Positions 19,924 through 30,590 are shown, numbered from the stretch's first letter. The stretch: 64,000 nucleotides of DNA from Macrothele yani (GCA_039090855.1 CM077024.1:66239594-66303593), one strand, 5' to 3'. The notes: a model not told the origin generated them from the sequence alone. Program-made: numbers and translations.

Positions 19924-22900
19924 TGCTGACCTTGGCTACTTACAATGGGTGCCCTCTATCTTCTGATTCAAGGTTTCTTGAATTGGAAAGAGGAACTAAA
20001 ATGGATCAAGTGGAACATCGTCGGGCCACGTGAGGTAAGGAGAAAACGAGAAGATCTCATTGAACTGAAAAGCGGACATCTCTTCTACTATCGTGGGACA
20101 GGTGCTGGCAGAACAAGTGGTGTTGGATTTATAATAAACAAGAAACTGAAGGATAAAGTTGTAGAAGTTGAAAGTTCCTCTGCACAACTCGTTATACAAC
20201 TCTCAAAAAGATACCAGGCTCAGATTATTCAAACTTATGCACCCACCACAAGTCATCCTCAAGAAGAAATTGAATTTTATGAGGAAATTCGTCATCTAAA
20301 TAATAAAGGCAAGTAGCACTTGAAGATAATTATGGGAGATTTCAATGCAAAAATAGGGCAACGACAACAGAATGAAACTTCAGTAGGTTAATTCGGTCAC
20401 GGCAGCAGAAACCAGCGTGGAAATATCCTCGTAGAGTTTGCGGAGGCTGAAGGATTTTTCATCATGAACTCCGTTTTCAAGAAAAAGCCGCAACGGAAAT
20501 GGACATGGAGGCATCCCAATTAATGGACAAGTGAAATTGATTTTATTATGTGTAACAAGAAATTTGTCATGGAATACTGCAGTGTCCTGAACAAGTTCAA
20601 CACAGGTAGTGACCATAGAGTGGTAGGATGTAAGATGCACCTCAATGGTAAACTCGAGCCTGGCAAGCTCATAAAACAAAGTGCATTGACGTGACCAACC
20701 TTAAAAAGCATTATAATACCTTCAAATTAGAACTGAGGAACAGATTCTCTATTCTAGAAGGTCTTACATCTGAAAAAGTGGACATCTCTGAAACTAACAG
20801 AAAAGTAACCAAAGCGCTTATGGAAACACTAACAAAATTAGCTGGGTCTAAGAACAAGTTGCATGTGAACAAATTATCAGGAAAAACCAAAATGTTGATG
20901 CAAAAAAGAAGAGAGATGAGGACAACTAAAGAAGATGTGACCTCCAAAGTGGAATAGCCGCTCCGGTGGCGCAGTAGTCTAAGGCGCTGGCCTCTGATCA
21001 TTCGTCCGTAAGGGGTCTGGGTTCAAATCCCGGTCAGGCATGGATGTTGTGTTTGTCTTACGGCACGGGATCTCTCCCTTCCCTGGAACCAGTAACCCTA
21101 AATTAGGGACGGGCGACTGCTTATAGCCCATTGAGTTGCTCACGGTGGTTGTTAAACCTCCAATCAAAAAAAATATATAGAGAGCTATGCAAGACAGTAC
21201 GAAAAAGTATTACTGAAGACGTAAGGAAATTCAACTGTGAACTAGTGAGAAAAGCAATTGAAAACAAACAAAGCCTAAAGATAGCAAAGGGACATCTCAG
21301 TAAGTGAAGAAAACAGATTATGGCATTGAAAAAAGAAGATGGTTCTGTAACAAGAAATAGAGGCGAAAGTTTGACAAGAGTGAAAGATTTCTACTCCAAA
21401 TTATATGAAAGGGATTATACGAGTACTCCAGACATCATGAAAGGTACCAGTACCAGAGTTCTTCCAGTCCTTCCGGCAGAAGTTGCTCATGCAATCTACT
21501 AGAACATGACGCGGGGAAAAGCTCCAGGAGAAGATGGAATTACTGTAGACATCATACAAGAAGCAAATGGAGAAATTGAAACAGTACTCGCTCAAGTTTT
21601 CACTCGATGACTTAATGAAGGGAAGATTCCTGAGGATTGGAACAACGCTACAATGATTCTGCTACATAAAAAAGGTGACATTGAGGATCTCAGGAACTAC
21701 AGACCTGTCAGCTTCCTATCAGCTTCCTATCAGTGATTTATAAAATCGTACTAAAGTTCTTTCACACCGGTTGAAGATAGCTCTGGTATGGCTCAACCGA
21801 GAGAAACAGCTTGGTTCAGGAGTGGCTACAGCACTATAAATCATATCCACGTACTGAGAAAACTAATTGAAAGAGTGAGGGAATATGAACTTCCATTGTG
21901 CATGACTTTTATCGATTATGAAAAGGCCTTTGATTCAGTGAAACTATCAGCAGTTACAATGGCTTTGAAATCATACGGTATTGAAGATGCATACATTAAT
22001 ATTATTAATAACATCTATGAAAATGCAAGTGCAAAGATTTGGCTGTTTGAGAATGCAGCACACATAAAAATTGGAAAGGGAGTGAGACAAGGTGACGACA
22101 CATCGCTCAAGCTCTTTAATGCCCCATTGGAAAATGTCTTTCAATCACCGAACTGGGAAAACAAAGGGATAAAGATTAATGGAGATTATCTAACTCACCT
22201 TTGTTTTGCTGATGACGTAGTCATTTTTGCAACTACCCTATCAGAGCTGTAGAGTATGATACAGGAACTTGCTGACAAGGGTAAAAAAGTAGGACTAAAA
22301 ATGAACTTTCAGAAGACAAAAGTGATGTTCAATGCTTTTACAAGAAATGAAGATTTATTGATTGATGGAGAAAAGCTGGAGATAACAGATGCGTAAGTTT
22401 ACCTTGGACAGCAGATATCAAGTGATGGTCACATTGATGAAGAAATCAATCGGCGTATAAAACTTGCCTGGAGAGCTTTTGGAAGAAACAGCATGATTTT
22501 CAAGGGCAATATGCTATTATTTCTTAAAACGAAAAGTGTTTGATCAATGTATCATTCCAGTGCTTACGTATGGTGCAGAGACGTGGACCTTAACTAAAAG
22601 AGACATACAAAGGCTGCAGACAACTCAAAAAGGCATGAAGAGGTGCATGCTTGGTGTAACCAGGAAAGATAAGAAGAGTAACTCGTGGATCCGAAAAATG
22701 ACAAGAGTGGAAGACATCATGATCAGAGTTAAATCCCTGAAATGGCAATGGGCTGGACATACTGCCAGAAGGACAGACCAACGATGGAGAGTCGAAATTT
22801 TAGATTGGATTCCAAGGGACAGGAAAACACCCAGAAGAAGACCACATGGGAGATGAGTGGATGAAATTCGAAAGTATGCGGGAGTGACATGGAGGAGACT

Positions 22901-22970
22901 GGCACAAGACAGACCGTTGTGGAGGAAACTTGGGGAGACCTTCGTCCAGCAGTGGATTGATAATGGTTGA
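19924..22970 (+). pseudogene. RTE endonuclease-RT, copy b, heavily broken
   Basis: Recognisable in pieces: endonuclease LLTLATYNG-like start near 19924, TSGVGFIINKKLKDKVVEVE, the middle domain 20691-20957 up to the SINE, RT fingers 21320-21600, palm 21788-22252 (FIDYEKAFDSVKL, CFADDVVIFAT) and C terminus 22536-22856. An in-frame TAG follows SEL at 22250-22252, with several more stops and shifts. The catalytic pair is retained but the frame is unusable. Confidence 0.88.
20957..21173 (+). mobile_element. tRNA-derived SINE, copy 4, nested in RTE copy b
   Basis: Complete copy (GCCGCTCCGGTGGCGCAGTA head, GGGTTCAAATCCCGG B box with one change, A-rich tail) inserted in the codons for SKVEYIEL of the RTE. 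The host sequence resumes at ATATATAGAGAGCTATGC, so the RTE is older than this SINE. Confidence 0.9.
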
Positions 22971-23003
22971 CAATGATGATGATGATGATGATATCATCAT
23001 CAA

Positions 23004-23331
23004 TGAACTTTCAGAAGACAAAAGTGATGTTCAATGCTTTTACAAAAAATGAAGATTTATCGATTGGTGGAGAAAAGCTGGAGATAACAGACACGTACGT
23101 TTATCTTGGACAGCAGATATCAAGTGAGGGTCACATTGGTGAAGAAATTAATCGGCGTACAAAACTTGCCTGGAGAGCTTTTGGAAGAAACAGCATAATT
23201 TTCAAGAGCAATATGCCATTATGTCTTAAAAGAAAAGTGTTTGATCAATGCATCCTTCCAGTGCTTACGTATGGTGCAGAGACGTGGACCTTAGCTAAAA
23301 GAGACATACAAAGGCTGCAGACAACTCAAAG
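23004..23331 (+). repeat. Inverted duplicate arm inside RTE copy d
   Basis: Encodes MNFQKTKVMFNAFTKNEDLS and onward to RDIQRLQTTQ. It is the reverse complement of about 23643-23970 with only a few differences I could spot. The shared ACATTGGTGAAGAAATTAAT variant links the two arms to each other more than to most other copies. The spacer is about 310 bp. Confidence 0.85.
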
Positions 23332-24740
23332 GTCTCCCCAAGTTTCCTCCACAACGGTCTGTCTTGTGCCAGTCTCCTCCATGTCACTCCCGCATACTTT
23401 TGAATTTCATCCACCCACCTTCCATGTGGTCTTCTTCTGGGTCTTTTCCTGTCCCTTGGAATCCAATCTAAAATTTCGGCTGTCCATCGATGGTCTGTTC
23501 TTCTGGCAGTATGTCCAGCCCATTGCCATTTCAGGGATTTAACTCTGATCATGATGTCTTCTACTCTTGTCATTTTTCGGATCCACGTGTTCCTCTTCTT
23601 ATCTCTCCTGGTTATACCAAGCATGCATCTCCCCATGCTACTTTGAGTTGTCTGCAGCCTTTGTATGTCTCTTTTAGCTAAGGTCCACGTCTCTGCACCA
23701 TACGTAAGCACTGGAAGGATGCATTGATCAAACACTTTTCTTTTAAGACATAATGGCATATTGCTCTTGAAAATTATGCTGTTTCTTCCAAAAGCTCTCC
23801 AGGCAAGTTTTGTACGCCGATTAATTTCTTCACCAATGTGACCCTCACTTGATATCTGCTGTCCAAGATAAACGTACGTGTCTGTTATCTCCAGTTTTTC
23901 TCCATCAATCGATAAATCTTCATTTCTTGTAAAAGCATTGAACATCACTTTTGTCTTCTGAAAGTTCATTTTTAATCACACTTCTTTACTCTTGTCAGCA
24001 AGTTCCTGCATCATACTCTGTAGCTCTGATGGGGTAGTTGCAAAATGACTATGTCATCAGCAAAACGAAGGTGGGTTAGATAATCTCCATTAATCTTTAT
24101 GCCTTTATTTTCCCAGTTCAGTGATTGAAAGACATTTTCCAATGTGGCATTAAAGAGCTTCGGAGATATGGTGTCACCTTGTCTCACTCCTTTCCAATTT
24201 TTATGTGTGTTGTATTTTCAAATAGCAGAATCTTTGCACTTGCATTTTCATAGATGTTATTAATAATATTAATGTATGCATCTTCAATACCGCAGGATTT
24301 CAGAGCCATTGCAACTGCTGATGGTTTCACCGAGTCAAAGGCTTTTTCATAATCGATAAAAGCCATGCACAATGGAAGTTCATATTCCCTCGCTCTTTCA
24401 ATTAGTTCTCTCAGTACGTGGATATGATCTATTGTGCTGTAGCCACTCCTGAATCCAGCTTGTTCTCTCGGTTGAGCCATGTCCAGTGTTACCTTCAAGC
24501 GGTGTGAAAGAACTTTAGTGAAGATTTTATAAACCACTGATAGGAGGCTGATAGGTCTGTAGTTCCTGAGATCCTCAATGCCACCTTTTTTATGTAGCAA
24601 AATCATTGTAGCGTTGTTCCAATCCTCAGGAATTTTCCCTTCATTAAGGCATCGAGTGAAAATTTGGGCGAGTACTGTTTCGATTTCTCCACTTGCTTCT
24701 TGTATGATGTCTACAGTAATTCCATCTTCTCCTGGAACTA
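23332..24740 (-). pseudogene. RTE RT fragment, copy d
   Basis: Minus-strand coding remnant. Palm codons at 24831-24184 include NYRPISLLSVVYKIFTKV, EQAGFRSGYST and FIDYEKAFDSVKP. A frameshift at GKE interrupts before VRQGD, and the thumb and C terminus (MNFQKTKVMF...) run 23969-23295. The FADD region near 24050 is frameshifted by a missing A. The endonuclease is absent. Confidence 0.85.
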
Positions 24741-25122
24741 AGCTCATAGCTATCGCACGGTACGTACAATCAAGGAGAAATACCGGAAAATAAAATAAAG
24801 TTAGTAAGACAAACAACTTTATCTGTGGCAATACGCACGTACTCGAGGAACTGTCTGCGAACGTATGTTTTGTTACGTAAGTGTTATGTCGTGTTTTATT
24901 TCATTTTCTTCGCATTAGAGAGTAATTTCATAAAAAGGAATAAAATTAAATAGTAATTTCATAAAGAAATCAGCGTTATTTTATTTCATAAAAAGAAATC
25001 AGTGTTATTTTATTTCATAAAAAGGAACAAGTAAAACTGTAAGAAAGTAACTGCAGGAGTAGTTTGGATTCACTGTGATGGAAATTTAAAAAATGATTGG
25101 TTCCGTGAATTTTTTTCTTTAT
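24741..25122. other. AT-rich spacer with short tandem repeat
   Basis: At about 24930-25025 the phrase TTATTTCATAAAAAGAAATC recurs three times at about 30-35 base spacing. Just before 25121 the run TTTTTTTCTTTATAG looks like a splice acceptor leading into the 96-bp array. Confidence 0.5.
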
Positions 25123-25985
25123 AGTACAAGATGGAAGAAGATAAAGCTGAAAGAAAACGTCGTTTAAATAGAAAACGTCAACGGCGATGGCGTGCAAACC
25201 AATCTTCTAATACTTTGTAGTATAAGATGGAAGAAGATAAATGTGAAAGAAAACGTCGGTTAAATAGAGAACGACAATGGCGATCTCGTGCAAACCAATC
25301 TTCTAATACTTTGTAGTACAAGATGGAAGAAGATAAATCTGAAGGAAAACGTCGCTTAAATAGAAAACGACAACGGCGATGGCGTGCAAACCAATCTTCT
25401 AATACTTTGTAGTACAAGATGGAAGAAGATAAAGCTGAAAGAAAACGTCGCTTAAATAGAGAACGACAACGGCGATGGCGTGCAAACCAATCTTCTAATA
25501 CTTTGTAGTACAAGATGGAAGAAGATAAATCTGAAGGAAAACGTCGCTTAAATAGAAAACGACAACGGCGATGGCGTGCAAACCAATCTTCTAATACTTT
25601 GTAGTACAAGATGGAAGAAGATAAAGCTGAAAGAAAACGTCGCTTAAATAGAGAACGACAACGGCGATGGCGTGCAAACCAATCTTCTAATACTTTGTAG
25701 TACAAGATGGAAGAAGATAAATCTGAAGGAAAACGTCGCTTAAATAGAGAACGACAACGGCGATGGCGTGCAAACCAATCTTCTAATACTTTGTAGTACA
25801 AGATGGAAGAAGATAAATCTGAAAGCAAATGTTACTTAAATAGAAAACGATAACGGACGATGGCGTGCAAACCAATCTTCTAATTCTTTGTAGTACAAGA
25901 TGGAAGCTGAAAGAAAACGTTTCTTAAATAGAGAACGACATCGGCGAAGGCGTGCAAACCAATCTTTTAATACTTTGCATAACTT
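25123..25985 (+). repeat. 96-bp tandem array, most units one mini-ORF
   Basis: Nine units. Starts fall at ATG 25131, 25227, 25323, 25419, 25515, 25611, 25707, 25803 and 25900, with period 96 except one extra base in unit 8. Units 1-7 each read a complete 29-codon frame MEEDKSEGKRRLNRKRQRRW...SSNTL ending in TAG, then TACAAG and the next ATG. Unit 8 has an early stop. In unit 9 the TAG is replaced by CAT, so it reads on into HNLNEGRANRIPIL. The peptide is very basic. Alternate units carry AERK and SEGK variants, suggesting a 192-bp higher-order period in the middle. The minus strand is also open across several units, because 96 is a multiple of three. Confidence 0.85.
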
Positions 25986-26931
25986 GAACGAAGGTAGAGC
26001 TAATCGCATACCTATCTTATAGATTGCCCATTAATAATTCAACCGTTTATTATAGTTATGTATATGTACAGTATTTTACGATTCGTGTTATGAAAATTTC
26101 AGTCACAGCTTTTTCGCCCGTGCATGGCACGTGCTATGAGCTAGTACCATAATAAAGATAAATTTAACTATGCCACCTAGTGAAAATGTTGCGGTTCAGG
26201 ATAATACAAAAATGTGAATGTTCCATTTATGCAGAGAAGTCTTCTAATTACGCTTTATGAAGCTGAGACGTATAATGTTATCACTCTCTTAATCTCGGAG
26301 AGATCATTCTGCCCAAAAACAGACTTATTGCAAAATAATTTATCGTAATAAAGTTTTGGGATACTGTTATATTCTTTACTTGGGTTTAAGTGAAATGATA
26401 AAGGGAAGCAAGGAAGTATAACAAGATGTTTAATTGTATGAGTTAAGTTTGCAACTTCCCTGCAGACGTAGTTCTTTCGTGAAAAACAGCCCTGAAAGCT
26501 TATTTTCTTAACTTTCTGTGACAATGGATAAGCGGAAGAAACTTAGATATATGCCTTAATGAGGAAGTGGATGTTTAAGAATTATAATTTGCCAAACATG
26601 AGTCAACACAATGTTGGTGCGCAATTAAAAGTTTCTCTTCGTCTAGAATAATATAAAAAAAAATCCTAACTTTAAAAGCGGGGGAGGGGGAGAAGGGAAA
26701 CCCTTTCTGTGCGCGAAACATTGAGTCAGCATTAAATATTCGGTTTATTGATGCACGCGATTGAAAAGTTCAATTTAATTGTGCAATTGAGAGAGTAAGA
26801 AAACTATTAAAGCAGAAAAAGTGGGAAAAGAGAATTTTTTGCAACAGAAGGGTGGTTTAATCTTTGGAAAGAAAAACCCAGCGTTTTAGTATTTTGATAC
26901 AAACTGCCGTGCTAAAAATTTTGTGGTGTGT
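25986..26931. other. No recognisable gene
   Basis: AT-rich sequence. The minus ORF 26255-26524 shows no domain I know. A purine-rich GGGGGAGGGGGAGAAGGG run is near 26680. Confidence 0.45.
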
Positions 26932-27159
26932 TGTACCAAGGAGTGGTGCTACAACAGCTGCACCATTTTTTGGGATAGAGGTAACCCATTATGCAGTCCA
27001 TAAAACATACTGAAATGGTACAATGGGTGTAACTTTGCACCAATTAGAGTGGATACCGTAACATGTAGCATCATGTTTTTGTACGTTTCATGCACCACAC
27101 AGTGGTTTACCTTAGCCACAAAAGGGGCGCAACTGGTGTTGCACCTCTTTTTGTACCTG
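26932..27159. mobile_element. Palindromic MITE, copy 1
   Basis: The left arm (GGTGCTACAACAGCTGCACC... to about 27030) and the right arm (...GGGGCGCAACTGGTGTTGCACC, ending about 27159) are imperfect reverse complements. The middle includes GTTTTTGTACGTTTCATGCA. A second copy with the same arrangement is at 62474-62685. Non-coding, with no transposase. Confidence 0.65.
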
Positions 27160-27958
27160 TGCTGTTCTGGTGTGTGGCAAAAAAAAAAAATAAACTTATT
27201 GGTTACCGGAAAAAAACAATTCGAATTAGCTTTTCACCTGCAGTTCCCCCATTTATGTTTTCATTTAGTCACCCATCGGACTCTGTTCTCTCCGTTTTCT
27301 CTGTGTGCATATTATTGCACTTCTGAATTGGAATCGACGGATTCTAACATTTTCCTTGGTAGCCTTAGAAAATTTCTTTAAGGCAGCTCACTGAAAAGTA
27401 TGAAAAGATGTGAGCGACATTTCAGTCTAAAGTCTGTCAAAATTTCAGTTCACAAGACTTTCACCGCTCATCTGCACTGGTGGAACATTTTTCATAACCT
27501 CACACTTGATAATCGTACCAGTAAACGGAAGTTCTTTTGCTGTTGGCAGCTTCAAACAGCGACCCTAACATGGCTATTCATATCTGTATGCTATCCATTA
27601 CAGCAAGGCGATTTCGCTTACAGCTTATTTAAAGCAGAAAAATTACTTCCGCTTGGAAATCTTGTTTTTATACGGATAGAACATACACATGTCCACAATT
27701 AATGTCCTCAAAGTAAATAATCCAAAGGGCTCAATGAAATGTTACGATGCTCAGAGGACACATGCAAATGGACAGAGAAACAGCAGTGAATTTTTGCATA
27801 TCAGTGAACAAAATGCTCTCCAATATGAAAATCGAATTACATACTTAAGCCAATGGAAAACTGCAGTGATACTTCTCGTTAACTGCGCGTGTAAGAAACG
27901 TTCCGGCAGCAAATGCTTTCCTTATGTCTCATACACGTTTATCCAACGCTTATGGTGA
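27160..27958. other. No recognisable gene
   Basis: A short poly(A) near 27181 and several unremarkable open frames (27400-27702 plus, 27689-27958 plus) without recognisable motifs. Confidence 0.45.
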
Positions 27959-28110
27959 CGAACGATAGGACCACTAGGAGCAGGATAGTCGCAAAGCACA
28001 TGAATATCCACCCCAGAGTGGTTTCACAGTAATGGCAGCAATTCAATAACACCGGTGGGGAGTCACGAAAGCTGATCAAGGTTATCCAAGGCGTACGACG
28101 CCTCGTGAGG
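27959..28110 (+). pseudogene. Tc1 transposase remnant, N-terminal part
   Basis: Reads IVAKHMNIHPRVVSQ, a stop, WQQFNNTGGESRKL and IQGVRRLVR, matching the helix-turn-helix region of Tc1 transposases (AxxLNISxSVVSRLWxxFxxTG). It ends exactly at CCTCGTGAGG, the target duplication of the foldback-like element. The frame continues on the far side at 29864. Confidence 0.7.
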
Positions 28111-28315
28111 CGGTCCCGGACGATTCGTCCAAAGACGATTGGTTCAATGCCGATTCGTCCAAAGGGACAATTGGTCCAATGCCGATTGGTCCAATGTCCG
28201 ATTGGTCTAATGTCCGATTCGTCCAATGCCGATTAGTCCAATGGTACGATTGGTCCAATGCCGATTCGTCCAATGGTACGATTGGTCCATTGCCGATTAG
28301 TCCAATGGTATCGTT
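28111..28315 (+). repeat. Left arm: tandem 15-mer array
   Basis: About a dozen variants of GATTGGTCCAATGCC or GATTCGTCCAATGGTAC. The GGT/CGT and AATGCC/AATGGTAC alternation is mirrored in the right arm at 29680-29863. Confidence 0.85.
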
Positions 28316-28394
28316 TTACCAACGGTAAACTGTTTTATTTTCCAGAAAGGAATAAGGATTTAAATTATTCTGCTCATTATATCCTTTTGAAAGA

Positions 28395-28880
28395 TCATTT
28401 CCGTATATTTGGTAATTGTAAACATTTTACATAAACCTGGTAAAAGGCACTCAATAGAGCATTTCTCAGCTGTTTGCAAAGCACCTAGACACGGGCCTTT
28501 TTAGAATATTTTAAGTTGAAACCTAGATATTTGGTATTTGTAAACCTTTTATAAAACCTTACAAAAGGCACTCATCGTATCATTTCTCATGTCTTTACAA
28601 GGCACCTAGGCCGCAGGCGTTTTCAGAAGATTTTAAGTTACAACCTAGATATTTGGTATTTGTAAACATTTTATAAAACCTAATAAAAGACACTCATCGT
28701 ATCATTTTTCAGGTCTTTACCAGGCACCTAGGCCGCGGGCCTTTTTAGAAGATTTTAAGTTACAACCTAGATATTTGGTATTTGTAAATATGTTATAAAA
28801 CCTAATAAAAGGCACTCATCGTATCATTTCTTAGCTCTTTACACGCACCTAGGGCTAGGCCTTTTAACACTTTTTATTCT
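28395..28880 (+). repeat. 122-bp tandem repeat, four units
   Basis: The phrase TATTTGGTATTTGTAAAC recurs at 28409, 28531, 28653 and 28775 (spacing exactly 122). Each unit holds GGCACTCATCGTATCATTTC and CACCTAGGCCGCGGGCC-like GC patches in otherwise AT-rich sequence. Confidence 0.85.
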
Positions 28881-28904
28881 ACTGATGTCATATTCTAACG
28901 TTTA

Positions 28905-29345
28905 AGTAAAGTTAAAAATACTAGCATAACATTAGTAAGTTTTCTTGATAGGTAAACGTTATGAATCTGACATCGGTAGATAAAAACTGTCAAAAAGGCA
29001 TAGGTCTAGGGCCTGTGAATTAATATTTCGTGCTTAAGTAAAGACGCAATATTAACTTGCTTTGTTAGGTAAACGTTATGAATATGACATCGGTAGAATA
29101 ACATTTTTTAAAAAGGTCTAGGCCTAGGGCCTATGAATTAATATTTCATGTTTAAGTAAAATCACAATATTATTAACTTGATTTGATATGTAAACATTAT
29201 TAATATGACATCGGTAGAATAAAAACTGTTAAAAAGGCCTAGGCCTTAGGAATTAATATTTCGTGCTTAAGTAAAAGCGCAATATTATTAACTTGATTTA
29301 ATATGTAAACGTTATGAATATGACATCGCTAGAATAAAAACTGTG
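28905..29345 (+). repeat. About 118-bp tandem repeat, four units
   Basis: TATGACATCGGTAGAATAA recurs near 28971, 29088, 29209 and 29324. Each unit has AAAGGCCTAGGCCT and GAATTAATATTTCGTGCTTAAG. The inverse phrase CTACTGATGTCATATTC stands at the array's left edge near 28879. Confidence 0.85.
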
Positions 29346-29679
29346 AAAAGGCCTCTGTCCGAACCCGACCAGAGCGTTTCCATTGGTCAGTTGGCGGAAC
29401 CCCACAACATGCTACAAACAGAAACGGAAAACTAGTATTTTATATTACTTCATGCAAAAGAGAAACATTGAAGTTGATTGAACGGCTCGTACAACAGCAA
29501 CTTCATACGGCAGCAAGGACAGTAAAAAAAAATAAAAAAATATGTAACCACAATATTACGCATGAAATGTAACATTATTTTACATTCTTTGTACTACCGG
29601 CACTTTCGTGTAACATCGGAGATAAAATCAGAACAGCTGAGATTTTTATAACACGAGTAGCACTTTGGACAGATAGGAC

Positions 29680-29863
29680 GGAATTGGACCAATCGTATAA
29701 TTGGACGAATCGGCATTGGACCAATCGTACCATTGGACGAATCGTACCTTTGGACCAATTGTCCATTGGACGAATCGTCCCTTTGGACGAATCGGCACTG
29801 GACCAATCGGCATTGGACGAATCGGCATTGGACCAATCGTCGTTGGACGAATCGTACCAGACC
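29680..29863 (-). repeat. Right arm: inverted tandem 15-mer array
   Basis: Variants of GGCATTGGACCAATC and GGACGAATCGTACC, the reverse complement of the left arm units. It ends CCAGACC before the target duplication. Confidence 0.85.
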
Positions 29864-30590
29864 CCTCGTGAGGACAGTGATGTTGCCAGCCTGGCAATTG
29901 TCTTCGGAGGTCTCCACTGGTACTGGGACTACGGTATCAAAGCAAACGAAATATCGAAGGTTTAATGCAATTGGCCTTTATGCCCGGGGACCCATGGTTT
30001 GCGTTCCTCTAACTGCATCTCGCAGGAGAGCTCGCTTAAATTGCCGCAGGCTCCATCGTTCTGGTGCCCAGACGAATGAATTGGTGTACTTTTTCCAAAC
30101 GAGTTGATATTGGTTACAAACGGATTCTCGCCTGCATTTCATCTCCAGGGGACAGGAAACCCGTAATGATCCTCCAAACGCCGGCGAACAAGACTCCTTC
30201 GCAGGCGTTGATCTGCTCAGCGTCCGCACACTGTACCACTTATTCGCATGGGGCAATGTGAATACTGAGCGTCATAGTGACGAGATCCTAGAGCCTTATG
30301 TCAGATTTTTCGGGGAGCTGTTGCCTCTCTGTTCGTTTTACTGGTTGATAACTGTCTCGCCCGCACAGGGTCACCTTGTCGATGACTTCCTGCAGAGTGA
30401 GGACACTGGGAGTATGGACTGGCCAGCCAGGTCACCGGACCTGGACCCTATCGAACATGCCTAGGATGCTCTGGAGCAACATGTAACAGCTATTCAGCAA
30501 TCCTCCAGTATCCTTCCCGAGCTACGCACCGCCCTCATCGAGGAATGGAATTACTTGTTTCCAGAGTTGATCAACAACATGTTATGAGTA
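29864..30590 (+). pseudogene. Tc1 transposase remnant, main part
   Basis: Continues the frame broken by the foldback element: LVRTVMLPAWQLSSEVSTGT, then YRRFNAIGLYARGPMVCVPL. After several frameshifts and stops it reads EPYVRFFGEL, HLVDDFLQSEDTGSMDWPAR and SPDLDPIEHA, a stop, DALEQHV, and EEWNYLFPELINNML at the end. The catalytic SPDLxPIEH block is clear. The first DE block is damaged. Terminal repeats were not found. The copy is older than the foldback insertion. Confidence 0.8.

Larger units (their letters stand above)
19581..22990 (+). mobile_element. RTE-type LINE, copy b, with SINE inside
   Basis: Second near full-length copy, from AGGGATGTTAGGTCAGGTAA to the (GAT)n tail at 22970-22990. 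It is interrupted at 20957-21173 by SINE copy 4. It is more diverged than copy a, with many indels (for example the repeated AGCTTCCTATC near 21711-21733). Confidence 0.9.
22991..24740 (-). mobile_element. RTE-type LINE, copy d, rearranged
   Basis: A minus-strand 5'-truncated copy. Its tail (ATC)n is at about 22991-23000, and its body runs 23332-24740 on the minus strand from the C terminus back to the RT finger region (codons for EDGITVDIIQ, then a switch to unrelated sequence at GGAACTAAGCTCATAGC). About 31 bases that normally follow the tail are missing. In their place is a 328-bp + strand piece (23004-23331) that is an inverted duplicate of the copy's own RT C-terminal codons. Confidence 0.85.
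28111..29863. mobile_element. Foldback-like element in a Tc1 remnant
   Basis: The 1753-bp insertion is flanked by a direct 10-bp duplication CCTCGTGAGG (28101-28110 and 29864-29873). Its termini are inverted: left GGTCCCGGACGATTCGTCC, right (reverse complement) GGTCTGGTACGATTCGTCC. Both arms consist of about 15-bp tandem units of the type GATTGGTCCAATGCC, in opposite orientation. The core holds two further tandem arrays and no transposase. Long inverted repeats made of short tandem units and a 9-10 bp target duplication are the defining structure of foldback elements. Removing the element and one duplication restores the Tc1 reading frame (RRLVRTVMLP). Confidence 0.85.

Noticed and set aside
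25178..25828. 216-codon minus ORF with 32-residue repeats
   Set aside because: It arises because the 96-bp tandem unit is a multiple of three. Start-to-stop organisation is on the + strand units.
28111..28315. CRISPR-like array
   Set aside because: Units are contiguous about 15-mers without unique spacers, there are no cas genes, the genome is eukaryotic, and an inverted partner array at 29680 shows foldback arms.
29684..29965. Repetitive small proteins in the foldback arms (both strands)
   Set aside because: The WTNRHWTN-type and QCRFVQ-type peptides are translations of the tandem 15-mers.
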